Counted from the first letter of the stretch, positions 38,270-50,070 are shown. The stretch: DNA of 64,000 nucleotides from Imbricaverruca yamaguchii (GCA_034440575.1 JAOTOL010001504.1:956001-1020000); one strand, 5' to 3'. The notes: generated by a model not told the origin, from the letters alone. Numbers and translations: made by a program.

Positions 38270-38603
38270 GCCGCCTCGGTAGCTCAGTTGGTTAGAGCGC
38301 TGGCATGCACTGGTCTCCCCTGTACTGGCAACGCAGGGTTCGAGTCGCTTCGCGCGCTCGCATTTAGCCCCGGGCCGGGAATGTCAGTTGGCAGTTGGCC
38401 CGATAAGGCCGGGCGGCCGTGTCGGTGCATTGGCGGCACGTAACATTTTCGGTCTAAATTCTGTCGTTGAGCTGGAGTTCATGGATCGGGTGGCGGGGCC
38501 AGGGTTCACGCAACAAGCTCTGCTTAGCAATAGAACACTGGTTCCTCAAGCCATCCCAGCAACAATTCGGATAAAATTTATTTTAAAAAAAGAAAAAAAG
38601 AAG
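38270..38603 (+). mobile_element. tRNA-derived SINE with A-rich tail
   Basis: The first ~85 bases look like a tRNA: box A TAGCTCAGTTGG with a paired D arm (GCTC...GAGC) and box B GGTTCGAGTC. The 5' acceptor strand has no matching 3' strand and the T stem does not pair, so it is not a working tRNA. A unique body of ~230 bases follows and ends in an A-rich tail (38575-38603). I found no clear target-site duplication. Internal RNA polymerase III promoter elements are therefore present, but activity cannot be judged. Confidence 0.65.
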
Positions 38604-38654
38604 CTCTATCTTCTCCGATGCGCCATGGAACGTGAATGCCAAAATATAAATGTG

Positions 38655-39010
38655 GCCATGCAATGGAACCAGACACCTAGTCGATAGCGGACACATTTGG
38701 ACAATGGAGCCAAGCAAACAGGTAATGGTTGGTTGATTGTTGGTTTTACGACACATCGACCGCCGAGTCATGTTGCGTCGCCAATCTCTCCCGCCGATTG
38801 GTCGCGGGTGAAGAGTAGCGACAGGTGGGACTCGAACCCACAACCTTTAGATTGTGAGACGAGCAACTTACCCATAAGCTACTCATCCCCCAAGCAATGG
38901 CTCCATAACGAGCGCATTTAGACAATGGAATCAGACAAACAGGCAATGGCTCTATAGCGAACACATTTGAACAATGGAAGTAGGCAAACAGGCAGTGGCT
39001 CTATGAGTAC
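38655..39010. repeat. ~50-bp minisatellite interrupted by a SINE
   Basis: Four to five diverged copies of a unit holding CACATTTGGACAATGG and AAACAGGCAATGGCTC. The second unit is split by the SINE at 38729-38891. Confidence 0.7.
38729..38891 (-). mobile_element. tRNA-derived SINE inserted in a minisatellite
   Basis: On the minus strand the element starts with a tRNA-like head (box A TAGCTTATGGG, box B GGTTCGAGTCC, T stem GTGGG/CCCAC intact) and ends with GTAAAACCAACAATCAACC. It is flanked by near-identical aggtaatgg (38720-38728) and aagcaatgg (38892-38900), an imperfect target-site duplication. It interrupts one unit of the ~50-bp array at 38655-39010. Confidence 0.75.
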
Positions 39011-40555
39011 ACTTGAGCAGGAGCTACTGTACTCTAAGTAGGAGTATAACTAAGCTGTGGACGAGCCAAAATGGCATAGACACATGAAAGTGGATGCTGG
39101 AGCTGTTATCGGGCCCGAACCATTATGTAGTATATAGGCCTCATGCATCCGAGTCTCAGACTGTTTTTGGCACTATTCAGTGCATTAATGCCAAGCCCAG
39201 CTTCAATAGCCTGCCAATATTTTCCAAACCAAGCTCTGCTCCTTGTTGAATAATGTTCAACCGGAACGTCTAGAAGCTTTTGTAAAAGTAGAAGTTAATT
39301 TACGGGTGCTTTGTAAACAACGATATAATCAATAAACAAAATGGTGACCTGAACAGCGTTCTCTTTCCTCGATTTTCGTTCAGCCGTTTATCACCGTGGA
39401 TTTCGTCGTCGTGCTTTTTGTTATCGTTATCATAGCCTGCATATTGCACGGGAGATGGTCTGACTAGCATATTTTATGGCATGTGATTGGAAGCAATGTA
39501 CTGTGATGTACAATTCAAGAGAGCGCATGTGACATTAAACGGATTTAAGACGTACTTTCAACACATTGGGAGCCTGGAAACGCTTCACCGACACTCCCAG
39601 ATAATAAGTAGGTTTAAAGTGAAAAGAGGAGATATTTCGTCGAGGACGTCCAGTGGAGGGGACATGAGAATTTCGTTCTACTCGGCAATTTATGGAGTAA
39701 CCGTCGCAATCTATTCTTCCAGGATAATTCGTTTGGTGTCGCGGAGGCCACCTAGTATCACGTTGATCAAAATTCATCCCTCGACATTGTGATTGATTGG
39801 AGAAACCTGCCAGGATTCTCACGTGCATTCTCGTCCACCTCATGCGTTCAAATGCAGCATCTATCAGCTTTTAGTTGTAATTTTTACCATTACACGTAGT
39901 TCATCGTGATCAACTCAAAATGTATACATTGTGAGAGCCTCTTCACTGAGTATATCTTAATGTACAAGCTCCTCTGGCTACTTCCACGCTCTGTGGAATT
40001 TTCGGGGAAATTTAACGAATTCCGAAGGAATCATCGACATATATCCTCACGAGAGCAGCCTCGTGATTAGGATGATCTACCAAGTATAGGATTGCAGAAC
40101 GAAAATAACGGTGTCATAACTTTCATCATCTATGGATAAATCTGCCGACATCGATCTACATCGGGTTCATGGCAAGCAGAATTCCTAGCATTCGAAAAAC
40201 ATTCCAATCCAGCTTTCCCGCATCGCAGGCAGACGATTTCTCGGCTTGCACGCGTAATCTAGGCCGGAGCTGAACAGAAGTAAATCGGTGCGCACCGGGC
40301 GCAATCACGAGACTATCGCCTGGGGTGGGTCGGCCAGATAGATGAGACAGCTGACTCGACACCCACCGCCTGCAGAGGCGTGGACACCATCATGGTGAAG
40401 GACGGGGGGGGGACGCCAGACTTCAAGGTTCATGAAATTTAGCGTTATGCCTATGGCGTTGCATGTACGAAAGATCGACACATAAGAGCTCTCGTCCCCC
40501 ATGTAAAATCCGCGGCGACGCCCATTGGTAAAGGCCACACTGGTCGCAGACTAAC
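39010..40555. other. AT-rich unique sequence, no supported gene
   Basis: Overlapping 100-codon frames at 39487-39843 have no recognisable features. Confidence 0.5.
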
Positions 40556-40795
40556 AGCGACTACCACCACCGACAGAGGCGACTAATTGCCACCATCGGC
40601 AGAGGCGACTAACTACCATCGCCGACAGAGGCGACTAACTACCACCATCGGCAGAGGCGACCAACTGCCACCGCCGACAGAGGCGACTAATTACCACCAT
40701 CGGCAGAGGCGACTAACTACCACCGCCGACAGAGGCGGCTACCACCACCGGCACAGGCGGCTACCACCACCGCCAGAGGCGACTCACGCCGCCGC
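40555..40795. repeat. ~26-bp minisatellite
   Basis: Eight or nine copies of GGCAGAGGCGACTAACTACC plus ACCATC or ACCGCC, shortening to ~21 bp at the right end. Confidence 0.92.
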
Positions 40796-41654
40796 AGTCA
40801 CCTCAGAGTCGACGACGACGGGGCGGGTCGCCGCCTACGCGGGCGTGACTGAGTGGCTGTCGATCGGCTGTGTGGACCTGAGACGTGCCCCAGGAAGATC
40901 TGAACAGCATTTTTCAGAAGGCCAGAGACGTTACCTGTCTCCAGGTGTGGGCACGACCCCATGGTGGTTTGAAGTGCACAAGGAGACTTCAGAGAGACTT
41001 AAGAAGTACACCGCCTATACCTCAGAGCCAGGAGGCACCGCTGTGCATGCATGTGACGCACCTGGGACCAGCTCTGCAGTAGTACCCTCACTCTGTAACT
41101 TCCTAGGTAATTATGCAGGCACCTGAGTTGCTCACCACGGCTCTGCAGTGTCTGGAGGCCTGATAAGCACCTCTCGGCACGGCCGGTACACGCTTTATAG
41201 TGTCCCGAGATGACAGTTCCTGCAGGTTGTCCGACACCATGCTCTCCACAGGCCTGAAGCCCGCCGCTTCACAAGCTGGTGAAGTGCTTCTCCGAGCTCG
41301 CAGCGCGCGTCTGACAGCAGGGCACCCGTGCAATGTTGGCAGGGACTGCCAGATGAGGGGAGGGGGAGATAAAGGGATGAGAAGAGGACTGTGAGCACTG
41401 GCAACTCAGGAACAGGGCGGGGCAGCTGCACACACTACCATAACTTGGCTGAACTTCAACCGGAACCCGATATGCGTTACATGGAAATTCAGGTTGGCTT
41501 CGCTTCCCTTACCTCCTAACCGACATAGACACCAGTGTCCCGAGTGGCCAGCGAAATACAGAGGTAATAGGAAGAGCAAAATGAAAGCAATGGGCGGAAT
41601 GGGAAGAGTGGAATGGAAACGCACATATTTAGGTTGGTCGCGAGGTAGGTAGAT

Positions 41655-41655
<1 letters not shown>
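40795..41655. other. Unique sequence with a candidate exon
   Basis: Holds the minus-strand candidate at 41136-41275, described separately. Otherwise nothing recognised. Confidence 0.4.
41136..41275 (-). other. Candidate small exon, unknown product
   Basis: On the minus strand a frame of 46 codons lies between cttcaccag (acceptor) and CGTG|GTGAGC (donor). It reads ESMVSDNLQELSSRDTIK and RVPAVPRGAYQASRHC. It enters with two bases and leaves in phase 0. It cannot join directly to the exon at 25852, which needs a partner ending with one base. No homology is recognised. Confidence 0.22.
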
Positions 41656-41733
<78 letters not shown>

Positions 41734-41870
41734 GACATATATATGCATATACATTTATATGTATATATGTGTGTATATATACATACATATATATGCGTAT
41801 ATATATGCATATATATATACATATATGCATATATATATATATATATATATATGTACATATATATATAGTG
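41655..41870. repeat. (TA)n microsatellite with ATATGCATATA variants
   Basis: A pure TA run (41657-41730), then an imperfect TA region with GTG, GCA and ACA interruptions. Confidence 0.97.
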
Positions 41871-41887
41871 CATATATGGATATATCG

Positions 41888-42859
<972 letters not shown>

Positions 42860-42860
<1 letters not shown>

Positions 42861-43462
42861 CGGCAGGCGGCAGGCGGCAGGCGGCAGGCGGCAGGCGGCA
42901 GGCGGCAGGCAGCAGGCGGCAGGCGGCTGGCGGCAGGCGGCAGGGGGCAGGGGGCAGGGGGCAGGCGGCAGGCGGCAGGCGGCAGGCGGCAGGCGGGAGG
43001 CGGCAGGCGGCAGGCGGCAGGCGGCAGGCGGCAGGCGGCAGGCGGCAGGCGGCAGGCGGCAGGCGGCAGGGGCAGCAGGCGGCAGGCGGCAGGCGGCAGG
43101 CGGCAGGCGGTAGGCAGCAGGCAGCAGGGGGGCAGGGGGCAGGGGGCAGGCGGCAGGCGGCAGGCGGCAGGCGGCAGGCGGCAGGCGGCAGGCGGCAGGC
43201 GGCAGGCGGCAGGCGGCAGGCGGCAGGCGGCAGGCGGCAGGCGGCAGGCGGCAGGCGGCAGGCGGCAGGCGGCAGGCGGCAGGCGGCAGGCGGCAGGCGG
43301 CAGGCGGCAGGCGGCAGGCGGCAGGCGGCAGGCGGCAGGCGGCAGGCGGCCGGCGGCAGGCGGCAGGCGGCAGGCGGCAGGCGGCAGGCGGCAGGCGGCA
43401 GGCGGCAGGCGGCGGGCGGCAGGCGGCAGGCGGCAGGCGGCAGGCGGCAGGCGGCAGGCGGC
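42860..43462. repeat. 7-bp minisatellite GGCAGGC
   Basis: About 85 copies with rare variants (ggggcag at 42940-42960 and 43130-43150; agcaggc at 42908 and 43115). 7 is not a multiple of 3, so all frames cycle and stay open on both strands. Confidence 0.97.
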
Positions 43463-44205
43463 CTGACGGAGGACATCCGGCTGTGGTCTGGTGGCCATTC
43501 CGGTAGGCTGACCGCCGACCACTGGCCCGTTGGGGACCACAGCAGAACCAGGGCGTTAGAACAATGCATGCGCGTAGGCTCGGGTCGGGTTCAGCGGCTA
43601 TGGGGCAGTTTGGGCTTGTGCTGAAGAAACTGAGCGCCGGCAGATCACAAGTGGGACTAGAATGACGTTGCGTGTGGAGAAACGTCACCAATGTACCGGT
43701 CCGGTGCTGTAGAAAACGAGCCAACTTCTGGGCGTTGAAACCGCTTTGTAGTACTGTGTAACTGCTCAAAGTGAACAGTAGTGTGTAGTAGGTTTATTGC
43801 TGACCGCTTATTGATGTTATCAAGTCTGCATCGAAGAACAATGACTAGTGCTTGATGTTGTTAGAAACAATGTTTACACTAACTGCACCAATGAAAGCAG
43901 GAAACCGCGGCGAAGAACAAGATGTCAATACTCCTGGATTGGTGGTATGCAGCACCTGTTTCTCAGCAACACCCGGCTCCGGCCATTTGGCTTTTTGTTC
44001 GGTTCTAGTGACAGCTTTGAATGAAGGTGGGACTGCCACCATTGACGATTTGTGTGAATAAATAGCTTACTAACTAGATACATGAATATTGCGGGCATCC
44101 ATGGTTCCATTTATCTTTCAGAAGCCACATGCATGCCCTCGGCTATCTGTGATTACCAGGGCGCTCCACACAGGTTAATGGCTGTCGGCCTAAGCAGGCT
44201 GGCGG
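43462..44205. other. Unique sequence, no supported gene
   Basis: Nothing recognised. Confidence 0.5.
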
Positions 44206-44585
44206 CCACCCGACGGACAGCAGATCCGAGCTGAGCCGGCTGGTGGTGACCCGAACTGAGCGGGCAGGCGGTGATCTGACGAGCAACAGATCCAAACTGA
44301 GCCGGCCGACGGCGACTCGACGGCAACAGATCCGATCTGAGCCGGCCGACGGCGACTCGACGGCAGCAGATCCGAGCTGAGCCGGCCAGCAGGCGGCGGG
44401 GCAGCGCTGGCCGACGCGATCGACAGCGACTCTCCATTACGGCGGCCTGGCGGTCGCCACAGGCGCCGCCGTCGGACGTGTCATCGGTGTCCCTCCAGGC
44501 GCTGTCGTCGGACGTGTCGTCGGTGTCGCCCCAGGCGCTGCCGCCGGACGTGTCGTCAGTGTCGCCCCAGGCGCTGCCTGCCGCG
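44205..44585. repeat. Two short arrays: ~40-bp and 33-bp units
   Basis: 44205-44395 holds four or five copies with GAGCCGGCCGACGGCGACTC. 44460-44585 holds three to four copies of a 33-bp unit with GGACGTGTCGTCGGTGTCGC. Confidence 0.88.
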
Positions 44586-45725
44586 CGCGGCCCGGGACAG
44601 CGCCGCTCAGCGGCTGCTCGACGAGCTGTCTCCGGAGAGCTGGCTCCTCTGCTGAGCAACCGTCGATGGCGACGACTGCTGTCGCGTGTGAACGCGCCTG
44701 CTATGGAACAATAACATTGTCTGCATACGCTATTGTACACCAGCGCGCGTCTGCTCCGAATTCGCTGGTATCGACCAACAGGCAAAGTTCACAACGCTCT
44801 GTCAGAAGAATGTCAACTGGGACATGAGCAAGTCACATGGCATACTGTTACTCCAACCAACTGGGTAGCATCTGCACGAAACCTGAAATAAATTATTGAG
44901 AATAATACAAGTGACAAGACGTGACAGGCGGAGTGCCAAAAGGTGAGAAGAAGACGGCTGACTTTGTCAGGGCGTAGGTACTGCGCTGTCCACAGACATA
45001 GCTCCTGCTCGTGGTTCTTCTACGGTTCCCAGTTCACCAAGTTCGGCGCACCGGCGCTCCCTCCCCTTGTCCTCCGATGTCACTAGGTGAGCTGTTTCTG
45101 CGTGGCATCACTGATATGTAGTGTGCGGACCAATATCCTCTTCGTGATGTAGTGCTGAGCTGCTTCTGCGTGGCATCACCGATATGTAGTTTACGGGCCA
45201 GTATTCTGGCTGCGCTGCGGTGCCCAGCTGGTTGCTGGGATCCTATTGCACTTCTGTACATCCCTATCGCTGTGTTCTTTCCTTCCATTGCACCTCGCAT
45301 CCGTGTAAATATATTGCATTGCCTCCCCTCCCTATCTCTCGCTCTGCCTTCAGCAGACCAGACTGTCAGGCCTGCTTTGCAACCTTTGGTGTCTTTCAGC
45401 TGAACGGTTTTCTCCAAATTGGAAGGATATGGGCCTGACAAGGTGGATTCGAGACGTGAATCGCCAAAAGAGGCCACAATTCAACAGAAGGAATGGAGAG
45501 CATCACTACCCGGCGGCGCACCAGACGCCAGCGCTAATGTCGCTGGTATGATTCTGCCACCGGCAGTTGGGGAGTTCCTCGGCCGGTTGATGTAGCGCAC
45601 GTTTTTCTGTAACCTCTGAAGGTTTATGTGTGTGTGTGCGTGTGTGAGGTGTTGTATTTGGTGGGTAGCGATGGGTTAGGACTGAGCACACTGACGCGAA
45701 CCGCAGACTGGTTCGCGCAGACTGC
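44585..45725. other. Unique sequence, no supported gene
   Basis: A partial ~77-bp duplication occurs at 45080-45200 (gctgtttctgcgtggcatca and gctgcttctgcgtggcatca). Confidence 0.5.
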
Positions 45726-45828
45726 GTGCGGCTGTGTTGGGCGGCATCCTCTGTTGGGCCCTGTGGTATGATACAGGAGCATGGTGAACTGTATCAGATC
45801 CTGCTGTGTTGGGCGGTATCCTCTGCCG

Positions 45829-45898
45829 GGCCCTGTGGTATAGCACGGGAACATGGTGGACTACTGTCCATCATGTTCCCGTGCCATACCACAGGGCC
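45829..45898. repeat. Long hairpin, 33-bp arms
   Basis: GGCCCTGTGGTATAGCACGG... on the left pairs with the reverse complement of ...CCATACCACAGGGCC on the right. 31 of 33 positions match, one of the two differences being a G-T pair; the loop is TACT. The left arm belongs to a ~72-bp direct repeat (gctgtgttgggcgg at 45731 and 45803); the right arm is its inverted copy. Confidence 0.9.
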
Positions 45899-45969
45899 AT
45901 GCTGTGTTGAGCGGTATCGAAACCCTTTATATGCGTGTAGCTGTGTTTGGAGGTGTCGATCCTGGTAGG

Positions 45970-46120
45970 CGGTTAGTTGGTTGTGGCTTTACGGTGCACT
46001 CAGCAACTGATTTATATGGCGTCGCCTACCCTGGCAGGAAAGGAGGACATCGAAGGGAATCGAGCCCCGCACCTCTGGCATGCGAAACACTCAGCCTAGC
46101 TACTGAGCTACTGACGCTCC
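45970..46120 (-). mobile_element. tRNA-derived SINE inserted in a minisatellite
   Basis: On the minus strand: tRNA-like head with box A TAGCTCAGTAGC and box B GGCTCGATTCC, then a short body ending GTAAAGCCACAACCAACTAA. It is flanked by gatcctggtagg (45958-45969) and gatcctgacagg (46121-46132), probably the target-site duplication, although gatcctg also recurs in the host array. The 3' tail resembles that of the SINE at 38729-38891 while the heads differ. Confidence 0.72.
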
Positions 46121-46732
46121 GATCCTGACAGGTGGTGTAGGGTCGTGGGGCGGTGTCTGATCCTGTTGGACGACGCGAGGCCGTGTCGGTCGGTGTCTGA
46201 TCCTGCTGTGCTGAGCGGAGTCGTGTCGGGTGGTGTCGACCCCTCCTCGGTGGCGGCGAGGGTCGTGTCGGGCGGCGTCGACCCCTCCTCGGTGGCGGCG
46301 AGGGTCGTGTCGGGCGGCGTCGACCCCTCCTCAGTGGCGGCCGGGCCGTGTCGGGCGGTGTCGACCCCTCCTCAGTGGCGGTCGGGCCGTGTCGGGCGGT
46401 GTCGACCCCTCCTTAGTGGCGGCGGGGGCCGTGTCGGGCGGTGTCGACCCCTCCTCGGTGGCGGCGGGGGCTGTGTTGGACGGTGTCGACCCCTCCTCAG
46501 TGGCGGCCGGGCCGTGTTGGACGGTGTCGACCCCTCCTCAGTGGCGACGGGGGCCGTGTCGGGCGGTGTCGACCCACCTCAGTTGCGGCGGGGGCCATAT
46601 CGGGCGGTGTCGACCCCTCCTCGGTGGCGGCTGGGGCCATGTCGGGCGGTGTCGACCCCTCCTCAGTGGCGGCGGGGGCAGTGTCGGGCGGTGTCGACCC
46701 CTCCTCAGTGGCGGCCGGGCCGTGTCGGGCGG

Positions 46733-47120
46733 TGTCGACCCACCTCAGTTGCGCCCGGGGCCGTGTCCCGCTATCCAGACCGGCTGACACTAACGACCCC
46801 GGCCGGCTGGACACACGGCTCATTAGTCGGCGGGGGCCGTATAGGGCGGTGTCGACCCCACCTCAGTGGCGGCGGGGGCCGTATCGGGCGGTGTCGACCC
46901 CACCTCAGTGGCGACGGGGGCCGTATCGGGCGGTGTCGACCCCTCCTCGGTGGCGGCTGGGGCAGTGTCGGGCGGTGTCGACCCATCCTCAGTGGCGGCC
47001 GGGCCGTGTCGGGCGGTGTCGACCCACCTCAGTTGCGCCCGGGGCCGTGTCCCGCTGTCCAGACCGGCTGACACTAACGACCCCGGCCGGCTGGACACAC
47101 GGCTCATTAGTCGGCGGGGC
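46733..47120. repeat. ~286-bp higher-order duplication
   Basis: The segment CTCAGTTGCGCCCGGGGCCG through GGCTCATTAGTCGGCGGGG occurs at about 46743-46838 and again at about 47029-47124, differing by one or two bases (ctatccag and ctgtccag). Confidence 0.92.
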
Positions 47121-47124
47121 AGAC

Positions 47125-47720
47125 GGCGGCTGCGCCGACAGATACTGGCCAGACGATTCCCTGCGACTGCCCGGCCCCAATTACGGCACAAGACATGGCC
47201 TGAAGGCTGAGTGGTCGTGTGAAGCCTGCATCATCGCTAACGTCCGCCAACAAAAATCCACTGGTACATTCAATAGCGAAACATAACTCAACTGAAGCAT
47301 AGCTGAACAGCTGTGTTCCTGTCTATGCTCGGTGTTCATCACGTCACACCGCATCAATATAGCAACATATTCAATGTGTTTGTTGTTTTAGTAGCATTCA
47401 TGTAAAAAGGTCACGATGGAGACAGGTGACAAACAGGACAAGCAGGACAAACTCTCATGTTTCAAACATTGGATTCTCTTTTGAATTGATCGAAAATAGT
47501 AGAAATTGCTCAACATAGAATCAATATGCCGTTGTTCAACCCAATGCTACGTGATTATCTGTGACAAATTTGAGCAACGGTGGCGACGTGGATATTCAAT
47601 TTATGATGTGGTAAAGGATATCCTTTAATAGTTTTAGCTCGTGTCTCAATGCTAGTGTCCAATCAGTTTTACTGGACTTCAGTCACGGCTGACATAACAG
47701 CTGGGCACGTGGACAGTTCG
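47125..47720. other. AT-rich unique sequence, no supported gene
   Basis: Nothing recognised. Confidence 0.5.
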
Positions 47721-48091
47721 TCCGGCTGTCGTGACAGAGTCGGCCCTGTCCTTCCTACATTCGCTCACTCCCCCCCCCCACAGTCACATCGGCTGTCGTG
47801 ACAGAGTCGGCCCTGCCCTTCCAACATTCGCTCACCCCCTATACAGTCCTACCGGCTGTCGTGACAGAGTCGACCCTGTTCGTCCTACATTCGCTCGCTC
47901 CCCGCACAGTCCCTCAGGCTGTCGTGACAGAGTCGGCCCTGTCCGCCCTACACCCGCTCACTCCCCACACATCGGTTGTTGTGACAGAGTCGGCCCTGTC
48001 CGCCCTACACCCGCTCACTCCCCGAAGTCACATCGGCTGTTGTGACAGAGTCGGCCCTGCCCGCCTTACACCGGCTCACTCCATATACAGT
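47720..48091. repeat. 62-68-bp minisatellite (left part, split by the DNA transposon)
   Basis: GGCTGTCGTGACAGAGTCGG recurs at 47723, 47791, 47853 and 47918, followed by TTGT variants. Units vary in a CCCAC/ATACAGTC spacer. Confidence 0.93.
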
Positions 48092-48289
48092 AGGGTAAAA
48101 TGTCAGAGAGGAAGTATTTTTTTCCGGAAAAACCGCGTAGTGGTGGTTTTGTCTTTGGTCATCAGGAACATGAAGCATATTTTTTAAATAAATTATTTCA
48201 AATTTTTGCTACGCAAAATCGCACTTTAAAATCCCAAATTTACCCAAAAATGTGCTAAACTTGTTCTCATTTCCTTCCTAATAAAGATG
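48092..48289 (+). repeat. Left terminal inverted repeat of the DNA transposon
   Basis: About 198 bp, pairing with 49736-49935 in inverted orientation with scattered mismatches and small indels. It is AT-rich with runs of T and A around a TCCGGAAAAA core near the tip. Confidence 0.8.
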
Positions 48290-48934
48290 GAACCATGAAA
48301 CAAGTTATATCATGTTACACGGAACGAGATGAATCCATCGATATGAACCATGATGACCTACGCTCACGGGTTCTCGCTCCAGGTTAGGTCATTGACCTCA
48401 ATTTGGCCAGAAATCGCTATTTCCGTAACTTTCCGGGGTTTATCTTGTGACGGTTGCAGAAGAAATGAACAAAATTTGGAATAGATTATCGATATGGGTA
48501 CTGCGCAACTTATGATATTATCTAATGTGGCATTTCTTCTCAAGGTCGGAGGTCACGAGAGGTCAAAATTCAGAGGTCACAGAAGGTCAAATTTGGAAAG
48601 TGTCCGAGATTCCTGGTTTGAAAGTTTTAGACGTAAATTCAGGTGCAGAATTCAAATCTAGCACTCAAAATTATCATAGCCGATCATCAATCCTCTTTCA
48701 TGTGAAGAAGTATACGGATGATACATGTGACTATATTTATCATTAACAAGAATGTAAGTCATATATCGAACGGTCACAGGTGTACATTTGTAACAGACGA
48801 CAGGACAAAAATATGCATGCCATAGGGGAAAGAGGCCTATCGGGTTACAGTCACAGACAGCTGCTACCAGTGATGCTACTGCACGCATGTTACGTTTGCT
48901 TTCTCCTACTCCTCCATGATCTGTTGCATTCGCA

Positions 48935-49485
48935 TCATGTCACGTTTAGTAGCAAACACTGGCAGCAGCTCTCTGTGAACGGCTCGAGCCCGAATAAATC
49001 CGTCTCGGCGGTCGAACCCTGATGCCCTCGACTCAATGGAATTTTCCCCATCATCTGCATCGATCCCTTCATATTACTTGACTTCTGTCTTTGGCTCATG
49101 AGGAATTTGAGTTCGATTCGTGGAATTTTCCGCTCTCGGGGGCAGCTGCACTCGCAGTGCGCCTCGATGTCACAGCCTTCACAAACGGCTTGATCGCACG
49201 CCACAATCGGACATTTACAACGCGACAAATATAGAAGTTTGTCTAGCCTGTCGGTTGCCTTTTGCATCTCTTTGTTCGACGTTACTCTTGTTCTGCCGAT
49301 GTCGGATGCTATTTTCAGAGCTGTTTCGATATCCCTCTGTAGTTGTCGCTCGCTTATAACGACTGGTGAACGGAACTTCCTGTTAGCTCTTTGCCAGATA
49401 GTCATAACTTCTACGGCAAGTTCTTTGGCTATGTCTGCATAGGGTATGTTCCTCTTATCGTTTGCCGTTCCGCTCACAAGCCTGT
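48935..49485 (-). CDS. Cysteine-rich ORF inside the DNA transposon (unknown function, possibly partial)
   Basis: A frame of about 183 codons reads YADIAKELAVEVMTIWQRAN near its start and RKIPRIELKFLMSQRQ towards its C-terminal half. Between them is a cluster CKC..C...C..C....CEC.C, which looks like a metal-binding module. There is no ATG at the 5' end: the frame opens just after ggatctcacag at 49486, a plausible splice acceptor, so a first exon may be missing. It ends at a TGA at 48935. I recall uncharacterised invertebrate proteins (aphids, cnidarians) with a similar C.C...KERKIP..E..FL..QR tail, but this is memory, not a search. Codon use and natural-looking amino acid pattern make chance unlikely. 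Its place between the inverted repeats suggests it belongs to the element. Confidence 0.55.
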
Positions 49486-49591
49486 GAGATCCGAATTACC
49501 AACGCTGAGGGAAGTCCTACGTCATGGCTTATTCCTACAGAGCACAGCACGGAGCACAAATCTAGCCGATGAGATATTATCCGATATTATC

Positions 49592-49620
49592 AGATCTAGC
49601 CGATATTATCGGCTAGATCT
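49592..49620. repeat. Perfect 14-nt palindrome inside the transposon
   Basis: Arms AGATCTAGCCGATA and its exact complement are separated by one base. Partial copies of the arm (tctagccgat at 49561, ccgatattat at 49581) lie just before it, so it sits in a small cluster of related motifs. Confidence 0.85.
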
Positions 49621-49735
49621 GTGTAACATGAAACAAGTTATAAACATGATGTAACTTGTTTCCTGGTGCAATCTTACTTAGGAAGATTGATTATTTGGGC
49701 TTAAGGGCGCGCCGACTACAAAGTCATTTAGCGCC

Positions 49736-49935
49736 CATCTTAATTAGGAAGGAAATGAGAACAATTGTAACATATTTTTGGATAAATTGTGGATTTTAAT
49801 GTGCAATTTTGCGCAGCTAAAATTTGAAATAAACATTTTAAAAATATGCTTCATGTTTCTTATGACCCAAGGCAAAAAAAACCACTACGCGTTTTTTTTC
49901 CGGAAAAATACTTCGTCTCTGACGTTCTACCCTTC
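49736..49935 (-). repeat. Right terminal inverted repeat of the DNA transposon
   Basis: Inverted partner of 48092-48289. The divergence between the arms suggests an old rather than a fresh insertion. Confidence 0.8.
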
Positions 49936-50070
49936 TATACAGTCCTACCGGCTGTCGTGACAGAGTCGGCCCTGTCCGTCCTACACCCGCTCACTCCCAG
50001 CACAGTCCCTCAGGCTGTCATGACAGAGTCGGCCCTGTCCGTCCTACACCCGCTCAATCTCCACCTCCGC
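49936..50070. repeat. 62-68-bp minisatellite (right part)
   Basis: Two further copies of the same unit continue on the other side of the transposon, so the array predates the insertion. Confidence 0.93.

Larger units (their letters stand above)
45731..47115. repeat. 42/41-bp minisatellite with older flanking units
   Basis: The core (46215-47020) holds about 18 copies with GGGCCGTGTCGGGCGGTGTC and GACCCCTCCTCAGTGGCGGC in 42-bp (left) and 41-bp forms. Related but longer units (GATCCTGCTGTGTTGGGCGG) lie at 45731-45960 and 46130-46215, with the SINE 45970-46120 inserted between them. Confidence 0.93.
48092..49935. mobile_element. DNA transposon with ~200-bp terminal inverted repeats
   Basis: The left end (48092-48289) and the reverse complement of the right end (49736-49935) align almost throughout: both start with GGGTAraAyGTCAGAG near the tip, share the stretch around CGCGTAGTGG and CATGAAGCATATTTTT, and finish at TCATTTCCTTCCTAAT. 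The element is flanked on both sides by the 8-bp repeat tatacagt (48084-48091 and 49936-49943), which in the surrounding minisatellite unit occurs once, so it reads as a target-site duplication. An 8-bp duplication is typical of hAT-like elements, but the tips do not clearly match a family and I do not assign one. No complete transposase is visible; the only notable frame is the Cys-rich ORF on the minus strand. It may be a non-autonomous element carrying a captured or partial gene. Confidence 0.8.

Noticed and set aside
38270..38355. Functional tRNA gene
   Set aside because: The acceptor stem has no 3' partner, the T stem does not pair, and a body with an A-rich tail follows, so it is a SINE head.
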